Of a stretch of 64,000 nucleotides of DNA, positions 30,992-39,705 are shown in pieces. How positions within the stretch are numbered: position 1 is the first letter of the stretch; each line of letters opens with the position of its first letter. Where the stretch lies: assembly GCF_003097235.1 (NCBI RefSeq), contig NZ_QEQQ01000007.1:184634-248633 (forward strand), read 5' to 3'. The position numbers and the translations under genes are program-made. The DNA is from Pseudomonas sp. CC120222-01a. Its GTDB lineage: Bacteria; Pseudomonadota; Gammaproteobacteria; Pseudomonadales; Pseudomonadaceae. Under the pieces are notes generated by a model. That model saw only the letters and a program-made list of their open reading frames with translations, did not search any database and had not been told where the DNA came from.

Positions 30992-31486
30992 TTATTTGAC
31001 TATTTTATGATTTTGTGATTTTTTTTGTGCGCTTATTTGCTTCTCAGGAAAGGTAGGCCATGAGATGTGTTTTTGATTACAATCACGTATTGCGTGAGGC
31101 AGCCAGTCCATTTCCGTCACCGGTCTGTGGATTCCGCATTCCCAGATCTCGAAAACTCGCCAGCCTAGGCTAAGGAGATTCGCTCTATTTTGCAGGTCTC
31201 GGCCGATGTTTTGGTCGAATTTCGCTTGCCAAAATTCGGGGCGGGTCTTGGGCGTAGTCGTAAATCTGCACCCGGGATGCCTATGCCAGAAGCAGCCGTG
31301 AACGAAAATGCACAGCCTGTAGCGTGGTAAGACCACGTCCGGTCGTCCGGGAAGATCCTTGGGATGTAGTCTGAACCGGAAGCCTTGCTTGTGCAGCAGC
31401 TTTCGAATTTTCATCTCCGGGGTAGTGTTGCTACCACGGATGGCGCCCATCATGCGAGACCTGACTTCTTTACTGACGATGTCCAT
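30992..31486 (-). CDS. vsr: Very short patch repair endonuclease (Vsr)
   Basis: 164 residues. Vsr signatures: SRMMGAIRGSNTTPEMKIR, GRPDVVLPRYRLCIFVHGC with the active Asp, CFWHRHPGC with zinc/catalytic His-Cys residues, and LGWRVFEIWECG. It nicks beside T:G mismatches left by deamination of 5-methylcytosine, and its partner dcm diverges from it directly. Its ATG and that of dcm share the palindrome CATG at 31484-31487. Convergent with the operon that ends at 30975. Confidence 0.95.
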   Translation of the reverse strand: MDIVSKEVRSRMMGAIRGSNTTPEMKIRKLLHKQGFRFRLHPKDLPGRPDVVLPRYRLCIFVHGCFWHRHPGCRFTTTPKTRPEFWQAKFDQNIGRDLQNRANLLSLGWRVFEIWECGIHRPVTEMDWLPHAIRDCNQKHISWPTFPEKQISAQKKSQNHKIVK

Positions 31487-33161
31487 GACTGAATCCCAAA
31501 TGAATTTACCGTTAGAACGAACCCCTGCTATCGAATCCGCCCATGAGTTTTCGAAGGCTATCCAGATCGTTGATCTCTTCGCCGGCCCAGGTGGCCTAGG
31601 TGAGGGCTTCGCTTCGTCTGGTAATGGACAACGGTTTGAAATCGTGGTTTCTGCTGAAATGGACCCAGTAGCCCGTGAAACACTTAAGCTTAGAGCGTTT
31701 TACAGGCTTCTGAAACTTAAAAACCCTGATTGCCTCTCAGATTATTACGATTTTTGCAATGGTCGCAGTCATAGCCCCTATAGTAAAGATAGCGAGGAAC
31801 AGTGGCATGAAGCTGACGCTGAAGCGAGATGTATTACGCTTGGCTCGAATGCCGGCGATGAGGAGCTTGACAAGATACTTGATGATAAGCTTGATCACAA
31901 AAGGCCCTGGGTATTAATCGGGGGACCTCCCTGCCAAGCCTATTCCCTTGTTGGTAGATCACGAAACCAAGGCAAGGCGAATTATTGTGCAGAAAATGAT
32001 CATCGGCATTTTTTGTACAAAGAGTATCTTAGAATTATCAAGGAGCGACAGCCGACAGTATTTGTAATGGAGAACGTTAAGGGTATTTTGTCCTCCAAGG
32101 TTGGTGGCGAGGGAATATTTACTCAGATACTTCAAGATCTCACTGATCCTCACAGGGCGCTTGGTGATTCCTCGCCGGGCAATAAGTATCGAATCTGTTC
32201 GTTAGTGAGTTCCGAGTCATTTGGACCTGATGAAGATGTTTCCGCTGTCGATGCTCGTAAGTTTGTTATAAGAGCTGAAAATCACGGTATACCTCAGGCT
32301 CGGCATCGTGTAATTTTATTAGGTATCGCTTTAGATGAACAAGGGCGGGTTCCCGATTTCTTGCCAATTCCGTTTGTTGAACAAGTGAGTACCAAGCAAG
32401 TAATTGATGATCTTCCAAAGCTGCGTAGTCGACTAACCAAGCAAGAAGATGATGATGAGGCTTGGTATAAAGTAGTCCTAGATCAGCTAGATGAGCTGAT
32501 GGCTGAGGTTGACTCTGCAGTTGATCCAAAGCTTGCGGCGGAGATGAAAATAGTTTGGGAAAATATTTTTTCCCCAACGCACGGGGTCGGAGCGCTTCGA
32601 GTTCCTCGCAAGAGAGATGATGGCGTTACCGGTATCGCTGAGTTGGATAAATGGTATCGAGATGATAGATTAGCCTTCTGGTTGAACCATGATGCGCGAG
32701 GTCATATGCCTTCTGACTTGAGAAGGTATATGTTCGCCAGTGTTTATGCGCGCGCATACAAGACCTCGCCAAAAGGGCATCTTGAATTTAAACTTTCTGG
32801 TTTGGCTCCTGCGCACAAAAACTGGGAGACTGGTAAGTTTAGTGATCGTTTTAGAGTGCAGCTTGAGGGCCTGCCAGCAACTACAGTCACTAGCCATATT
32901 TCTAAGGATGGGCATTATTTTATTCATTATGATCCGACGCAGTGTCGTAGTTTGACCGTTAGAGAGGCAGCGAGGCTACAAACATTTCCTGATAATTATT
33001 TTTTTCAAGGAAATAGGACAAAGCAATTTCACCAGGTTGGAAATGCTGTGCCACCGCTTCTGGCAAACAAAATTGCGTCTGTTGTCTTCAGCGTTGTTGC
33101 TCATCATGCTAAGAAACTTGAGTCTAAAAGCTTTTCGACAGATGCAGTTCGTTTGATTTGA
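31485..33161 (+). CDS. dcm: DNA (cytosine-5-)-methyltransferase
   Basis: 558 residues if started at ATG 31485; ATGs at 31479 and 31500 are also possible and none has a clear ribosome-binding site. Motif I is VDLFAGPGGLGEGF, motif IV GGPPCQAYS with the catalytic Cys near residue 150, motif VI ENVKG, motif VIII QARHRVILLG, and motifs IX-X include RLQTFPDNYFF and QVGNAVPPLLANKIAS. It methylates cytosine, probably to protect self DNA from the Z1/PD-(D/E)XK/MORC system. The long target-recognition region (about residues 290-460) does not show its site. Confidence 0.93.
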   Translation: MTESQMNLPLERTPAIESAHEFSKAIQIVDLFAGPGGLGEGFASSGNGQRFEIVVSAEMDPVARETLKLRAFYRLLKLKNPDCLSDYYDFCNGRSHSPYSKDSEEQWHEADAEARCITLGSNAGDEELDKILDDKLDHKRPWVLIGGPPCQAYSLVGRSRNQGKANYCAENDHRHFLYKEYLRIIKERQPTVFVMENVKGILSSKVGGEGIFTQILQDLTDPHRALGDSSPGNKYRICSLVSSESFGPDEDVSAVDARKFVIRAENHGIPQARHRVILLGIALDEQGRVPDFLPIPFVEQVSTKQVIDDLPKLRSRLTKQEDDDEAWYKVVLDQLDELMAEVDSAVDPKLAAEMKIVWENIFSPTHGVGALRVPRKRDDGVTGIAELDKWYRDDRLAFWLNHDARGHMPSDLRRYMFASVYARAYKTSPKGHLEFKLSGLAPAHKNWETGKFSDRFRVQLEGLPATTVTSHISKDGHYFIHYDPTQCRSLTVREAARLQTFPDNYFFQGNRTKQFHQVGNAVPPLLANKIASVVFSVVAHHAKKLESKSFSTDAVRLI

Positions 33162-33240
33162 TTTTTCAATGGATTCGGTGGGGCCTCAGAATAGATGCTG
33201 TGCTTGGTTATTAGCCTATAAAAGGTCAGGCTAGGCAAAT

Positions 33241-33360
33241 CACAATGCGGACTAATACAGCATCTTCGGGTCCGCTGGTTTTGGGATTTGAATCCGCGCT
33301 AAGTCTAGCAGTTTACGCAGGGCATAAAGTTCACACATTGATGTCTTAATCAATAAGCAC
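33241..33360 (-). pseudogene. Decayed copy of the 40076-40318 gene
   Basis: Aligns base by base, with many substitutions, to about 40070-40185; both share AGCATCTTCGGGTCCGCTGG-like and GGATTTGAA(T/C)C(C/A)GCGC segments. No intact reading frame remains. Confidence 0.7.
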
Positions 33361-33619
33361 ACCGTTGATCTGAGCTACTTCAATCTTGCCTGCTGGGTAG
33401 CGGCTCGCGGCTCCGGCTCAATTTGCCTTTAGGGGATGGTGGTGAAAGGTCGTTGGGATGGTCTGTAATGAGGGCTGGATTGTTGTCGCTCTAACTGCTC
33501 GGGGCATTAATTTGGAGCATTTGTGAGTTCTCCTGGAGGTTGGAGCATGGGCCTGGATTGTTGGTGGCACGTTTTGGGTCCATCGCCTGCAAGCGCTGCT
33601 CCTAAAGGGTGGGTAGTGC

Positions 33620-33845
33620 AGGTGCTTCATTTTTTATCTTGCTAAACTCGGCATCATTGAGCAGGGCCTTGGCTGTGACGCTGAGGTTGTGCGAAGCGCA
33701 GAGCAACTTGGCTTTGTCCTCCATACGGGTTAGGGCGTGGATGTTATCCATCAGCGCAGAGGCCTGTTCGCGAGTGCTTTGTCAAGGATGCGGTTCAATG
33801 TGGAAGAGTGAATAGGCTGGTTTTCACGTTGATGAAACATGGTTT
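33620..33845 (-). pseudogene. Decayed DUF3077-type gene
   Basis: Matches the intact gene at 39706-39972: both contain CTCGGCATCATTGAGCAGGGC (one difference) and CAGAGGCCTGTTCGCG. Internal small deletions and missing start leave no frame. The block 33430-33620 before it likewise matches 39540-39700 (CTGCTCGGGGCATTAATTTG against CTGCTCGGGGTGTTGGTTTG). Confidence 0.75.
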
Positions 33846-34176
33846 GCCAGCTGTATATTTAAATGCCGAACATCTGAAGTTGTTAGGCATATAGTTGTGA
33901 ACTGGAAGCTAACGGTAATCGTTTGATATACAAAACCTTAGCTGTTTTCTGTAGGAGGTTGCTCCTGGGCAATAGGAAACAGTGGGTCCACACCCGTGTT
34001 TTCCCATGGCCCAGAAACCCTAGGCTCGGAGTTCGGCGAATTAGCGCTAAATCATGATACATTACGTCGTTGAACAGAGGTCTAGTCTACAGGTATTAAA
34101 TCCTCGGCGACGATGCGAATGGCTAGGTGAACGGTTCGCCTCATAGACCTCAGTTCGTAATGCAGCCAAAGTGAGC
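33846..34176. other. Intergenic stretch with no recognised content
   Basis: AT-rich to neutral sequence between the decayed DUF3077 copy and the 3' end of the HEPN gene. No ORF of convincing composition, repeat or RNA gene was seen. Confidence 0.5.
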
Positions 34177-35526
34177 TCAAGCTGATAGGCTCCAAAGCTT
34201 TATGGAATTGGAGCGATACCAAACAATATCGTTATCTTCAGCCATCGCTAAGAAAACAAACTCCTCTAGTGTAGGTAGCAGGTATTGCTCCATGACTAGC
34301 CGGCATCCAGTGCTGTAAGTCTCGTTAGATATGTGGAACTCTGTTTCTTTATTATGAACTATCGAGCACCTCATCTGGTAAATAAGCGTGGAAAAATACC
34401 TGATGAATTGTATTGAAGAGTTGATGGTTTGACTGCCATTAATCAAGCTGGATAGAAAGGTATCGATTTCTAAACCGCTTGCAGCGTGAGTAGTCAAAAA
34501 ATTTCGCCAAGTAGTGAGCGCGAAATCTCCAAAATTTCCCGTCGCATAAGATAATGAGAAAATCGATTTAACAAGCTTCTCAATTGCGTCCACTTCGGAG
34601 ATGTCGACTGCTTTATTAAGTCTTCTAAAATCTCTTATGGAAAACATTGCCCCATTTGCTTTTCGCTCAAGCTTAACTATTTGGCTTTTTATCATGAAGT
34701 TCTCGATCACATGATACATGGAGAGAAACTTTGCAAGTACATCTTTTCTATCCAGATACTCGCCTAAAATATGAATAACTTCACTAAACTGAGCGTAGCT
34801 ATTAGCCGGTATGTAATTCTGTTGCGAAGAATTTTGGGGTGGTGCTATATAAAGATTTGAGCGAGTAATTTTATTGCCAGAACTTACCATGTGCAATTTC
34901 ATGAGCGCAATGACGTTAGCATTCCCGGCGTGGCGATCTGTTACACAGGTTCTTTCGCAAACGATCATCGACTTCCCAAGCCTAAAGTCAATTGTTGTTC
35001 CGACCGAAATTAAAAAATACAAAAGATCGAGCGCTACAGCGCTTTCTGAAAGCGCTGTCAACGAATCAATTGAACTAGGATTTACCCAAAGAATATTCCG
35101 GTTTAGTGTAGGTAAGTTAGTTGAAAATGCCCTGCACTCAAACTCTATGTCGCAGTAAAAAAAATCAAATCCATCATCGACATCCTCAGCAGGCAAAGGG
35201 GAAACTTCATTCTGTAGAATTCGTTCGGCAATCATCAAGCCAAATAAGCAAGCCTGATAGTCAAATCCTGGAAATTGCTCAAAATTGTCCTTGAACTTAT
35301 TTATAAGAACATGCAGCTGAGGTAGAGCTGGGTAAATATCCAGTTGGTCTCTATAGCTTTCTAAATTTTCTTTTTCATCAATGAATGCTACAAAGAGACT
35401 CTCAAAAAGTTCCCTTTCCGAATCATTCTGCAAAGCTTCAGAAAAAATGTCGGCTTTTGTTGTGTCGTCACAGACACTACCAAATTGAGCAATGAGTGTA
35501 GAATAAACAGCATCAACCTTTCTCAT
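34177..35526 (-). CDS. HEPN-motif protein, partner of the DGxQR protein
   Basis: 449 residues. The ATG at 35524-35526 overlaps the upstream stop (ATGA), so it is co-translated with the 35523-36731 gene. Near the C-terminus YQMRCSIVHNKETEFH gives the Rx4H motif of ApeA-like HEPN ribonucleases, in the usual helix context (commonly RNSIVH). The long N-terminal part is not recognised. HEPN proteins are often RNA-cutting effectors in toxin-antitoxin or phage-defence pairs. Role inferred from one motif and the pairing. Confidence 0.65.
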   Translation of the reverse strand: MRKVDAVYSTLIAQFGSVCDDTTKADIFSEALQNDSERELFESLFVAFIDEKENLESYRDQLDIYPALPQLHVLINKFKDNFEQFPGFDYQACLFGLMIAERILQNEVSPLPAEDVDDGFDFFYCDIEFECRAFSTNLPTLNRNILWVNPSSIDSLTALSESAVALDLLYFLISVGTTIDFRLGKSMIVCERTCVTDRHAGNANVIALMKLHMVSSGNKITRSNLYIAPPQNSSQQNYIPANSYAQFSEVIHILGEYLDRKDVLAKFLSMYHVIENFMIKSQIVKLERKANGAMFSIRDFRRLNKAVDISEVDAIEKLVKSIFSLSYATGNFGDFALTTWRNFLTTHAASGLEIDTFLSSLINGSQTINSSIQFIRYFSTLIYQMRCSIVHNKETEFHISNETYSTGCRLVMEQYLLPTLEEFVFLAMAEDNDIVWYRSNSIKLWSLSA

Positions 35527-36731
35527 TGCGGTTCCCTCGCGAATGCCAAGGCCCAATCAATTTTGCTGCTGTAGTCAGAGCTGATGAGAGACTCAATGCC
35601 TTGGAAAATTGAAATACGATTAATATTCCCCACATTTACTTTGGCAAGGTCCACGCTATTCCTCGCTTTCTCATAGTCTCCAAGATTAACTAAATGAAAG
35701 TTTTTAGCTAGCTGTTCTGCAATATTTACCAGCTCCCCGGAGGGATTGGCAGAAGATCCGATTGCAGCAAACATTGCAGCTAATGACACTTCGCGCCCCA
35801 TCCACTGGACCCCCTCATCACCAAATGCGTCAGACGCGGCAACGTCTAAGAGATACAATGCACCAATGAAGTCTTCAAGAAATTGGTAGGAAAACATATC
35901 GACGAATAATTCTAGTTTTCCTTGGTCATTCTGTATGCTTTCAATAAACATTGTGTTTGTTATTACTGGTGTGCGACTAACGTAAGATACTAACGCGGCG
36001 ATCAGCTGAGAAAACTGGTAGTCACCAACTTTTCTTACTTTGCTAAACGAGGTGGCAGAAACGTCTTTCTCTCTCTTGATTCTAATTTTATTGCTTTTAG
36101 TTTCGGCCATTATTGGCAGTAGATTTAGGAATAAAAGTTCTAGCTGGTGCTTGATGTTGACAGGCTTATGTCCGGCATTCAACAATAGCATTTTTCTTAC
36201 TTCTTGCTCGGGCGTGAGGCCTATCCAAACTTCGAACCATTGGAAGTTTTCGGTAAAGCACTTTTCTAGGTTTTCTCTACCATTTTTGTCAAAATATTCT
36301 TTTACTGAGATAAGGACATTGCCTGCGGAACCTATGTTCGCCAGTTCATCCTTGAACTTTCGCTTTATTTGAAAATCAGTTAAGCCCTCTATCTGTCCGG
36401 CGACTTTGCTCAAGAACAAGTCTTTGGTGTCACTTATGATTTTCAGGCGATATGTTCGTTGTAAACCATCTAATATTTTAAACTCGCTGCCCGTGTGAGT
36501 GCTGATGCCAATGTCGTTGTCTGTCGTAATCAACGTGATTGAAGGGATATGTCCTTTATTTAAAACGGTATGTATTAAACGATCCAAATAAATATTACTT
36601 ACAATGGATCGCTGGATAGAATATTCGTCATAATCTTTGGGTAACGAGGAAAGGTATTCTTTTAGCGTGGCTTTTACTAGAAAGCATTTACTTTGACCCT
36701 CATCCTTGAAATCTAAAATATGGTATTTCAT
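35523..36731 (-). CDS. DGxQR-motif (DUF262/ParB-like) protein
   Basis: 402 residues. FKILDGLQRTYRLKII near 85-100 is a DGxQR motif as in DUF262 and ParB/Srx-fold proteins. LLLNAGHKPVNIKHQLELLF near 180-200 corresponds to the later N..G....H segment of the same group. Such domains bind or hydrolyse nucleotides, and some GmrSD-type proteins cut modified DNA. It is the first gene of a two-gene minus-strand operon with the HEPN protein. AT-rich codons mark it as acquired. Confidence 0.7.
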   Translation of the reverse strand: MKYHILDFKDEGQSKCFLVKATLKEYLSSLPKDYDEYSIQRSIVSNIYLDRLIHTVLNKGHIPSITLITTDNDIGISTHTGSEFKILDGLQRTYRLKIISDTKDLFLSKVAGQIEGLTDFQIKRKFKDELANIGSAGNVLISVKEYFDKNGRENLEKCFTENFQWFEVWIGLTPEQEVRKMLLLNAGHKPVNIKHQLELLFLNLLPIMAETKSNKIRIKREKDVSATSFSKVRKVGDYQFSQLIAALVSYVSRTPVITNTMFIESIQNDQGKLELFVDMFSYQFLEDFIGALYLLDVAASDAFGDEGVQWMGREVSLAAMFAAIGSSANPSGELVNIAEQLAKNFHLVNLGDYEKARNSVDLAKVNVGNINRISIFQGIESLISSDYSSKIDWALAFAREPQ

Positions 36732-36939
36732 TTTAACTCATGCTCCTAAGGCCCTATTGCCGCTTTGAGCCATAATTTTTAAAGATCTGCGGTGTTGTGG
36801 CTCGTACGAAACACTATGTCAACTCTCACAAAATCGCAAGCCACACTCCCTCTGGCGACCTTTTCAGAGTAGGTACATACGTTGTTTTTAGCAAATAGAA
36901 CCGTTCCGAACTTTCAGCGTCGCTAGCGAACGGCTGTTT
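36732..36939. other. Intergenic, promoter region of the DGxQR-HEPN operon
   Basis: Upstream of the minus-strand operon; AT-rich. No specific site can be named. Confidence 0.4.
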
Positions 36940-37300
36940 CAGGTCCGAGCTGTATGAAAGAATCTGTGATTGTCTAGCCTTTTGATCGTCAAGATAGTGG
37001 AGAGCACGATCACGAAGCGATCGATTGTCGGTGACAAGATCAAAAGGCTGCAACTGCAAGTGCGATTACTCAATGCCGTGGAAGAGTAGCTTGAACCAGT
37101 CCCGGTCAGCATATCTCCTTAAACATGTTAAGAAATCGGGAGTTGAGACGCTGAAGAGGGTCGCTGATCTAGGTTATTACAAAAGCCGGAAATCCAAGCT
37201 TGCGCGCAGGCTGGCAGCTCCACATTCGCCTAACCACTGACATCGAGCTGCACGCAAGACGTCATCTACGCGTGTTCAAGAGCATGGGACCTAAGCAGCA
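36940..37300 (+). mobile_element. Decayed IS1182-family remnant
   Basis: The left part (GATTGTCTAGCCTTTTGATC...ACGATCACGAAGCGAT, about 36966-37023) matches the left end of the IS1182-like element at 63660-63740 with scattered changes. Farther on, a VADLGYYKSR-like reading (about 37156-37200) recalls the catalytic-region segment of IS1182 transposases. The interior is deleted and frames are broken. Confidence 0.65.
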
Positions 37301-37661
37301 ACTCCCGAAAAGTTGCTTTTGGCTCAAGGCTGGCAGGCAGGAGTGTTTGAGCCGACGGAAACCAGCCAGTCGGCTCAGGGTGTGAGCGGCTAAATGCAGG
37401 TTATGGGCGCTTAATTAATATTGTCGTGCTTTGGTCTCAAACCATTTTTCTTGCTAACTATAGTACTTAGCTCTTGCGCGACAGCTAACTCAGAAAGTAT
37501 GCTACCATATGGCAAGTGTGAAAATGCATAGTTGCTTATGGATAAGGCCATAGCAGTTCATTGAGGTCTTCTGCGGGGTGTTTTTGATGCATGACTGCTG
37601 AGCCGCTTTTTAACAAAAATTGATGAAATATTCGCATTGCCTATGAAGAGCGGGATAGTAC
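37301..37661. other. Intergenic stretch with no recognised gene
   Basis: Holds the presumed promoter of the RelA/SpoT-like gene in its AT-rich second half. Nothing else identified. Confidence 0.4.
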
Positions 37662-38474
37662 ATGAATAAGCCAGAAGGCATGGATGAGTATATACTCTGG
37701 GCAAGTGAAAATATAGGATCTTCTTTTAGCGATCAGCCATTGGAAAGTCTCTATGAAACCAATATGAATAATATTTTCAATGGTGTAACGCAGCACCCGT
37801 TTTTTGTGGGTTTTTCAAATAAAGCAAAATCTTGGCTAGCCGATTATAATCGTTCAACACAATCAGATTTATTTACTAGTAGTCACGAGCCTAAGTTGCT
37901 TATAAAGCCTTATGCCTCAGTTGTTGAAAAAACGTATCGGCAAAACATTTTGTGGAACAAAGGTTTTCCAAGTGAGCCAAAATCAGGTTGGTTTACTCAC
38001 GAAAACGTATATTTTCGTTTTAATGATCTAATACGTGGTAGTTTGGTCTGCAGATTTCTCGATGGTCCAGAGTTTGTCGCTGAAGCCATTCGAAACTATG
38101 CTGGAGAGCATGGCCTAGACTCAAGGCAGTACACGCAGGAGCGCGATGATGGTTATTATGCATATCATGTTTATATAAAGATTCCAGTGACTATATATGA
38201 TATTGCCTGGGCGAAGTATAACGTGATGATTGAGATCGAAATTCAAATAACTACTCAGCTTCAAGAAGTACTGAGAAGCCTCACTCATAAATTTTATGAA
38301 ACTCAGCGCCTACAAATCACGCCTGATAAAGGTAAGTGGAAATGGGATTTTAAGTCTAACAGATTCAAAGTGGGCTATCTTAGTCATACTCTTCACTTGC
38401 TAGAGTCTGTAATCCTAGAGTCTAGAGATAGAGTCATGGCGATCAGTGGTGATCAGCAGAAAGGTGAAGAGTAA
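37662..38474 (+). CDS. RelA/SpoT-fold nucleotidyltransferase-like protein
   Basis: 270 residues. A synthetase-like core is visible: FNDLIRGSLVCRF (the D...R strand, about 119-131), DDGYYAYHVYIKI in place of the GYRSxH G-loop (about 162-174), and MIEIEIQITTQLQEVLRSLT in place of EIQIRT with Glu and Gln kept. It could pyrophosphorylate nucleotides or tRNA like small alarmone synthetases and toxSAS toxins. The stop overlaps the start of the DUF262 gene by one base (TAATG). Toxin or sensor role inferred. Confidence 0.7.
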   Translation: MNKPEGMDEYILWASENIGSSFSDQPLESLYETNMNNIFNGVTQHPFFVGFSNKAKSWLADYNRSTQSDLFTSSHEPKLLIKPYASVVEKTYRQNILWNKGFPSEPKSGWFTHENVYFRFNDLIRGSLVCRFLDGPEFVAEAIRNYAGEHGLDSRQYTQERDDGYYAYHVYIKIPVTIYDIAWAKYNVMIEIEIQITTQLQEVLRSLTHKFYETQRLQITPDKGKWKWDFKSNRFKVGYLSHTLHLLESVILESRDRVMAISGDQQKGEE

Positions 38475-39151
38475 TGGCAGGGTTTCAGGTGACTTCCTTG
38501 AGCTTGATAGAGTTACTTCATAAAATGGAAAGTGGCGGTATACTCACGCCAGATTTCAATCGTGGGTTTGTATGGAAAAAAGCTGAGATTAAATCTCTAT
38601 TCGAAAGTGTTTATTCAGGGTATCCAATAGGAATTATTCTTGCGGCTATAGGGGTATATGACGACTATGCACCATCCCTCCCTGAATCTTCTAATTTCCC
38701 TATTCAGAAAAATACTTTCAACTCTTCGGGTCCTATCTTGTGGGTTATTGATGGATCTCAAAGGCTCGCGGCGCTTTATGGTGTGCTGAGAGGGGGGGGT
38801 GTTGATGTTGATTTGTATTTCGACTTAATTGAGAAGGAGTTTTTATACAGTCCTAAAGAAAAAAACAGGTTCGCAACAATAAAAATGTCTAGCCTGTTTG
38901 ATTATAAGGCGTTCATGGTCTTTCAAGATAGCCTTGTGGCAAGCGACTTGCGTGGCAAATTGATTTCAGAAGTTAATGTGCTTCACGCTAAATTTCAAAG
39001 TTACCAAGTGGTTTTGCAAGTTATCGATGGCGCGTTTAGGGATGAAGTGGCCAATGTATTTGCTCGTATAAATATGTCTGGTCGATCCTTAAGCAAGGAT
39101 GAAGTTGAAAAGGTAAAAAAATACAATAGACAATATAAGCTACAAAGATGA
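38474..39151 (+). CDS. DUF262 (GmrSD N-domain-like) protein, possibly truncated
   Basis: 225 residues. DFNRGFVWKKAEIKSLFESV, YPIGIIL, WVIDGSQRLAALYGVL (DGxQR) and VFARINMSGRSLSKDEV are the ordered DUF262 motifs. The protein stops soon after the last, without the HNH (DUF1524) domain common in GmrSD proteins. It ends where base composition returns to the chromosomal type, so the C-terminus may have been lost at the island edge, or it may be a naturally short partner of the RelA/SpoT-like protein. Confidence 0.78.
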   Translation: MAGFQVTSLSLIELLHKMESGGILTPDFNRGFVWKKAEIKSLFESVYSGYPIGIILAAIGVYDDYAPSLPESSNFPIQKNTFNSSGPILWVIDGSQRLAALYGVLRGGGVDVDLYFDLIEKEFLYSPKEKNRFATIKMSSLFDYKAFMVFQDSLVASDLRGKLISEVNVLHAKFQSYQVVLQVIDGAFRDEVANVFARINMSGRSLSKDEVEKVKKYNRQYKLQR

Positions 39152-39169
39152 ATTTCCGAGTGGCTAGCG

Positions 39170-39535
39170 TCATGCCCAGCTGGTGCTGACGGCAAGGGGG
39201 ATCTTGTTCGATGCGGAAGCGTTCGTAGGTCCGCCAGTTATTGAGTCGTCATCGTAGCTCGCCGTTCTTTGACGCTTGGCGGGGCGTCTGACTATGTTGA
39301 CGAAGCTCTCACAACTATCGGCGTGCTGATCAAGCACTGTCCAGCTGTCGCCCTCCCGGGCACGCACCATGGCGTTTCTGCGCTCTACCAACAACGAAGA
39401 GGGGTGGTAGACTCCAGCACCCCAGATGGCTTCAGATTTGATCTCGGGGTCGAGCATGAATGCAGTGGGATAGGGCAGGGGAATCGGCATGCTGAGCGAG
39501 ATGGCAAAGCCGAAATCCTCGTTGGCAAAACGCAA
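39170..39535 (-). CDS. Hypothetical protein fragment
   Basis: 121 residues starting MRFANEDFGFAISLSMPIPL. No family recognised. Lies in the boundary zone of the island, beside duplicated and decayed genes, so it may be a remnant of a longer gene. Confidence 0.35.
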   Translation of the reverse strand: MRFANEDFGFAISLSMPIPLPYPTAFMLDPEIKSEAIWGAGVYHPSSLLVERRNAMVRAREGDSWTVLDQHADSCESFVNIVRRPAKRQRTASYDDDSITGGPTNASASNKIPLAVSTSWA

Positions 39536-39639
39536 GCGCAGGCGTTTGACGTTGGTCTGAAGCTGTTGTCACTTGAGCTGCTCGGGGTGTTGGTTTGGAG
39601 CATTGATGAATTCTTCTGGGAGTTAGAGCAGGGCCCAAA

Positions 39640-39690
39640 TTCTTGGGGCCGCTTTGCGGCCCATCGCCGGCAAGCGCGGCTCCCACAGGG
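39640..39690. repeat. REP-like element
   Basis: GGGGCCGCTTTGCGGCCC followed by CGCCGGCAAGCGCGGCTCCCACAGGG, a Pseudomonas REP type. A decayed relative lies at about 33575-33610. Confidence 0.6.
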
Positions 39691-39705
39691 TCGGGTGTCA
39701 CGACT

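Noticed and set aside
33609..33815. 68-codon plus-strand ORF in the decayed region
   Set aside because: It is antisense to the decayed DUF3077 copy and has no start signal or family.
36826..37059. 77-codon minus-strand ORF upstream of the DGxQR gene
   Set aside because: It overlaps the IS1182 remnant; a similar antisense frame (63653-63910) exists opposite the intact transposase start, so it is a shadow of the element.
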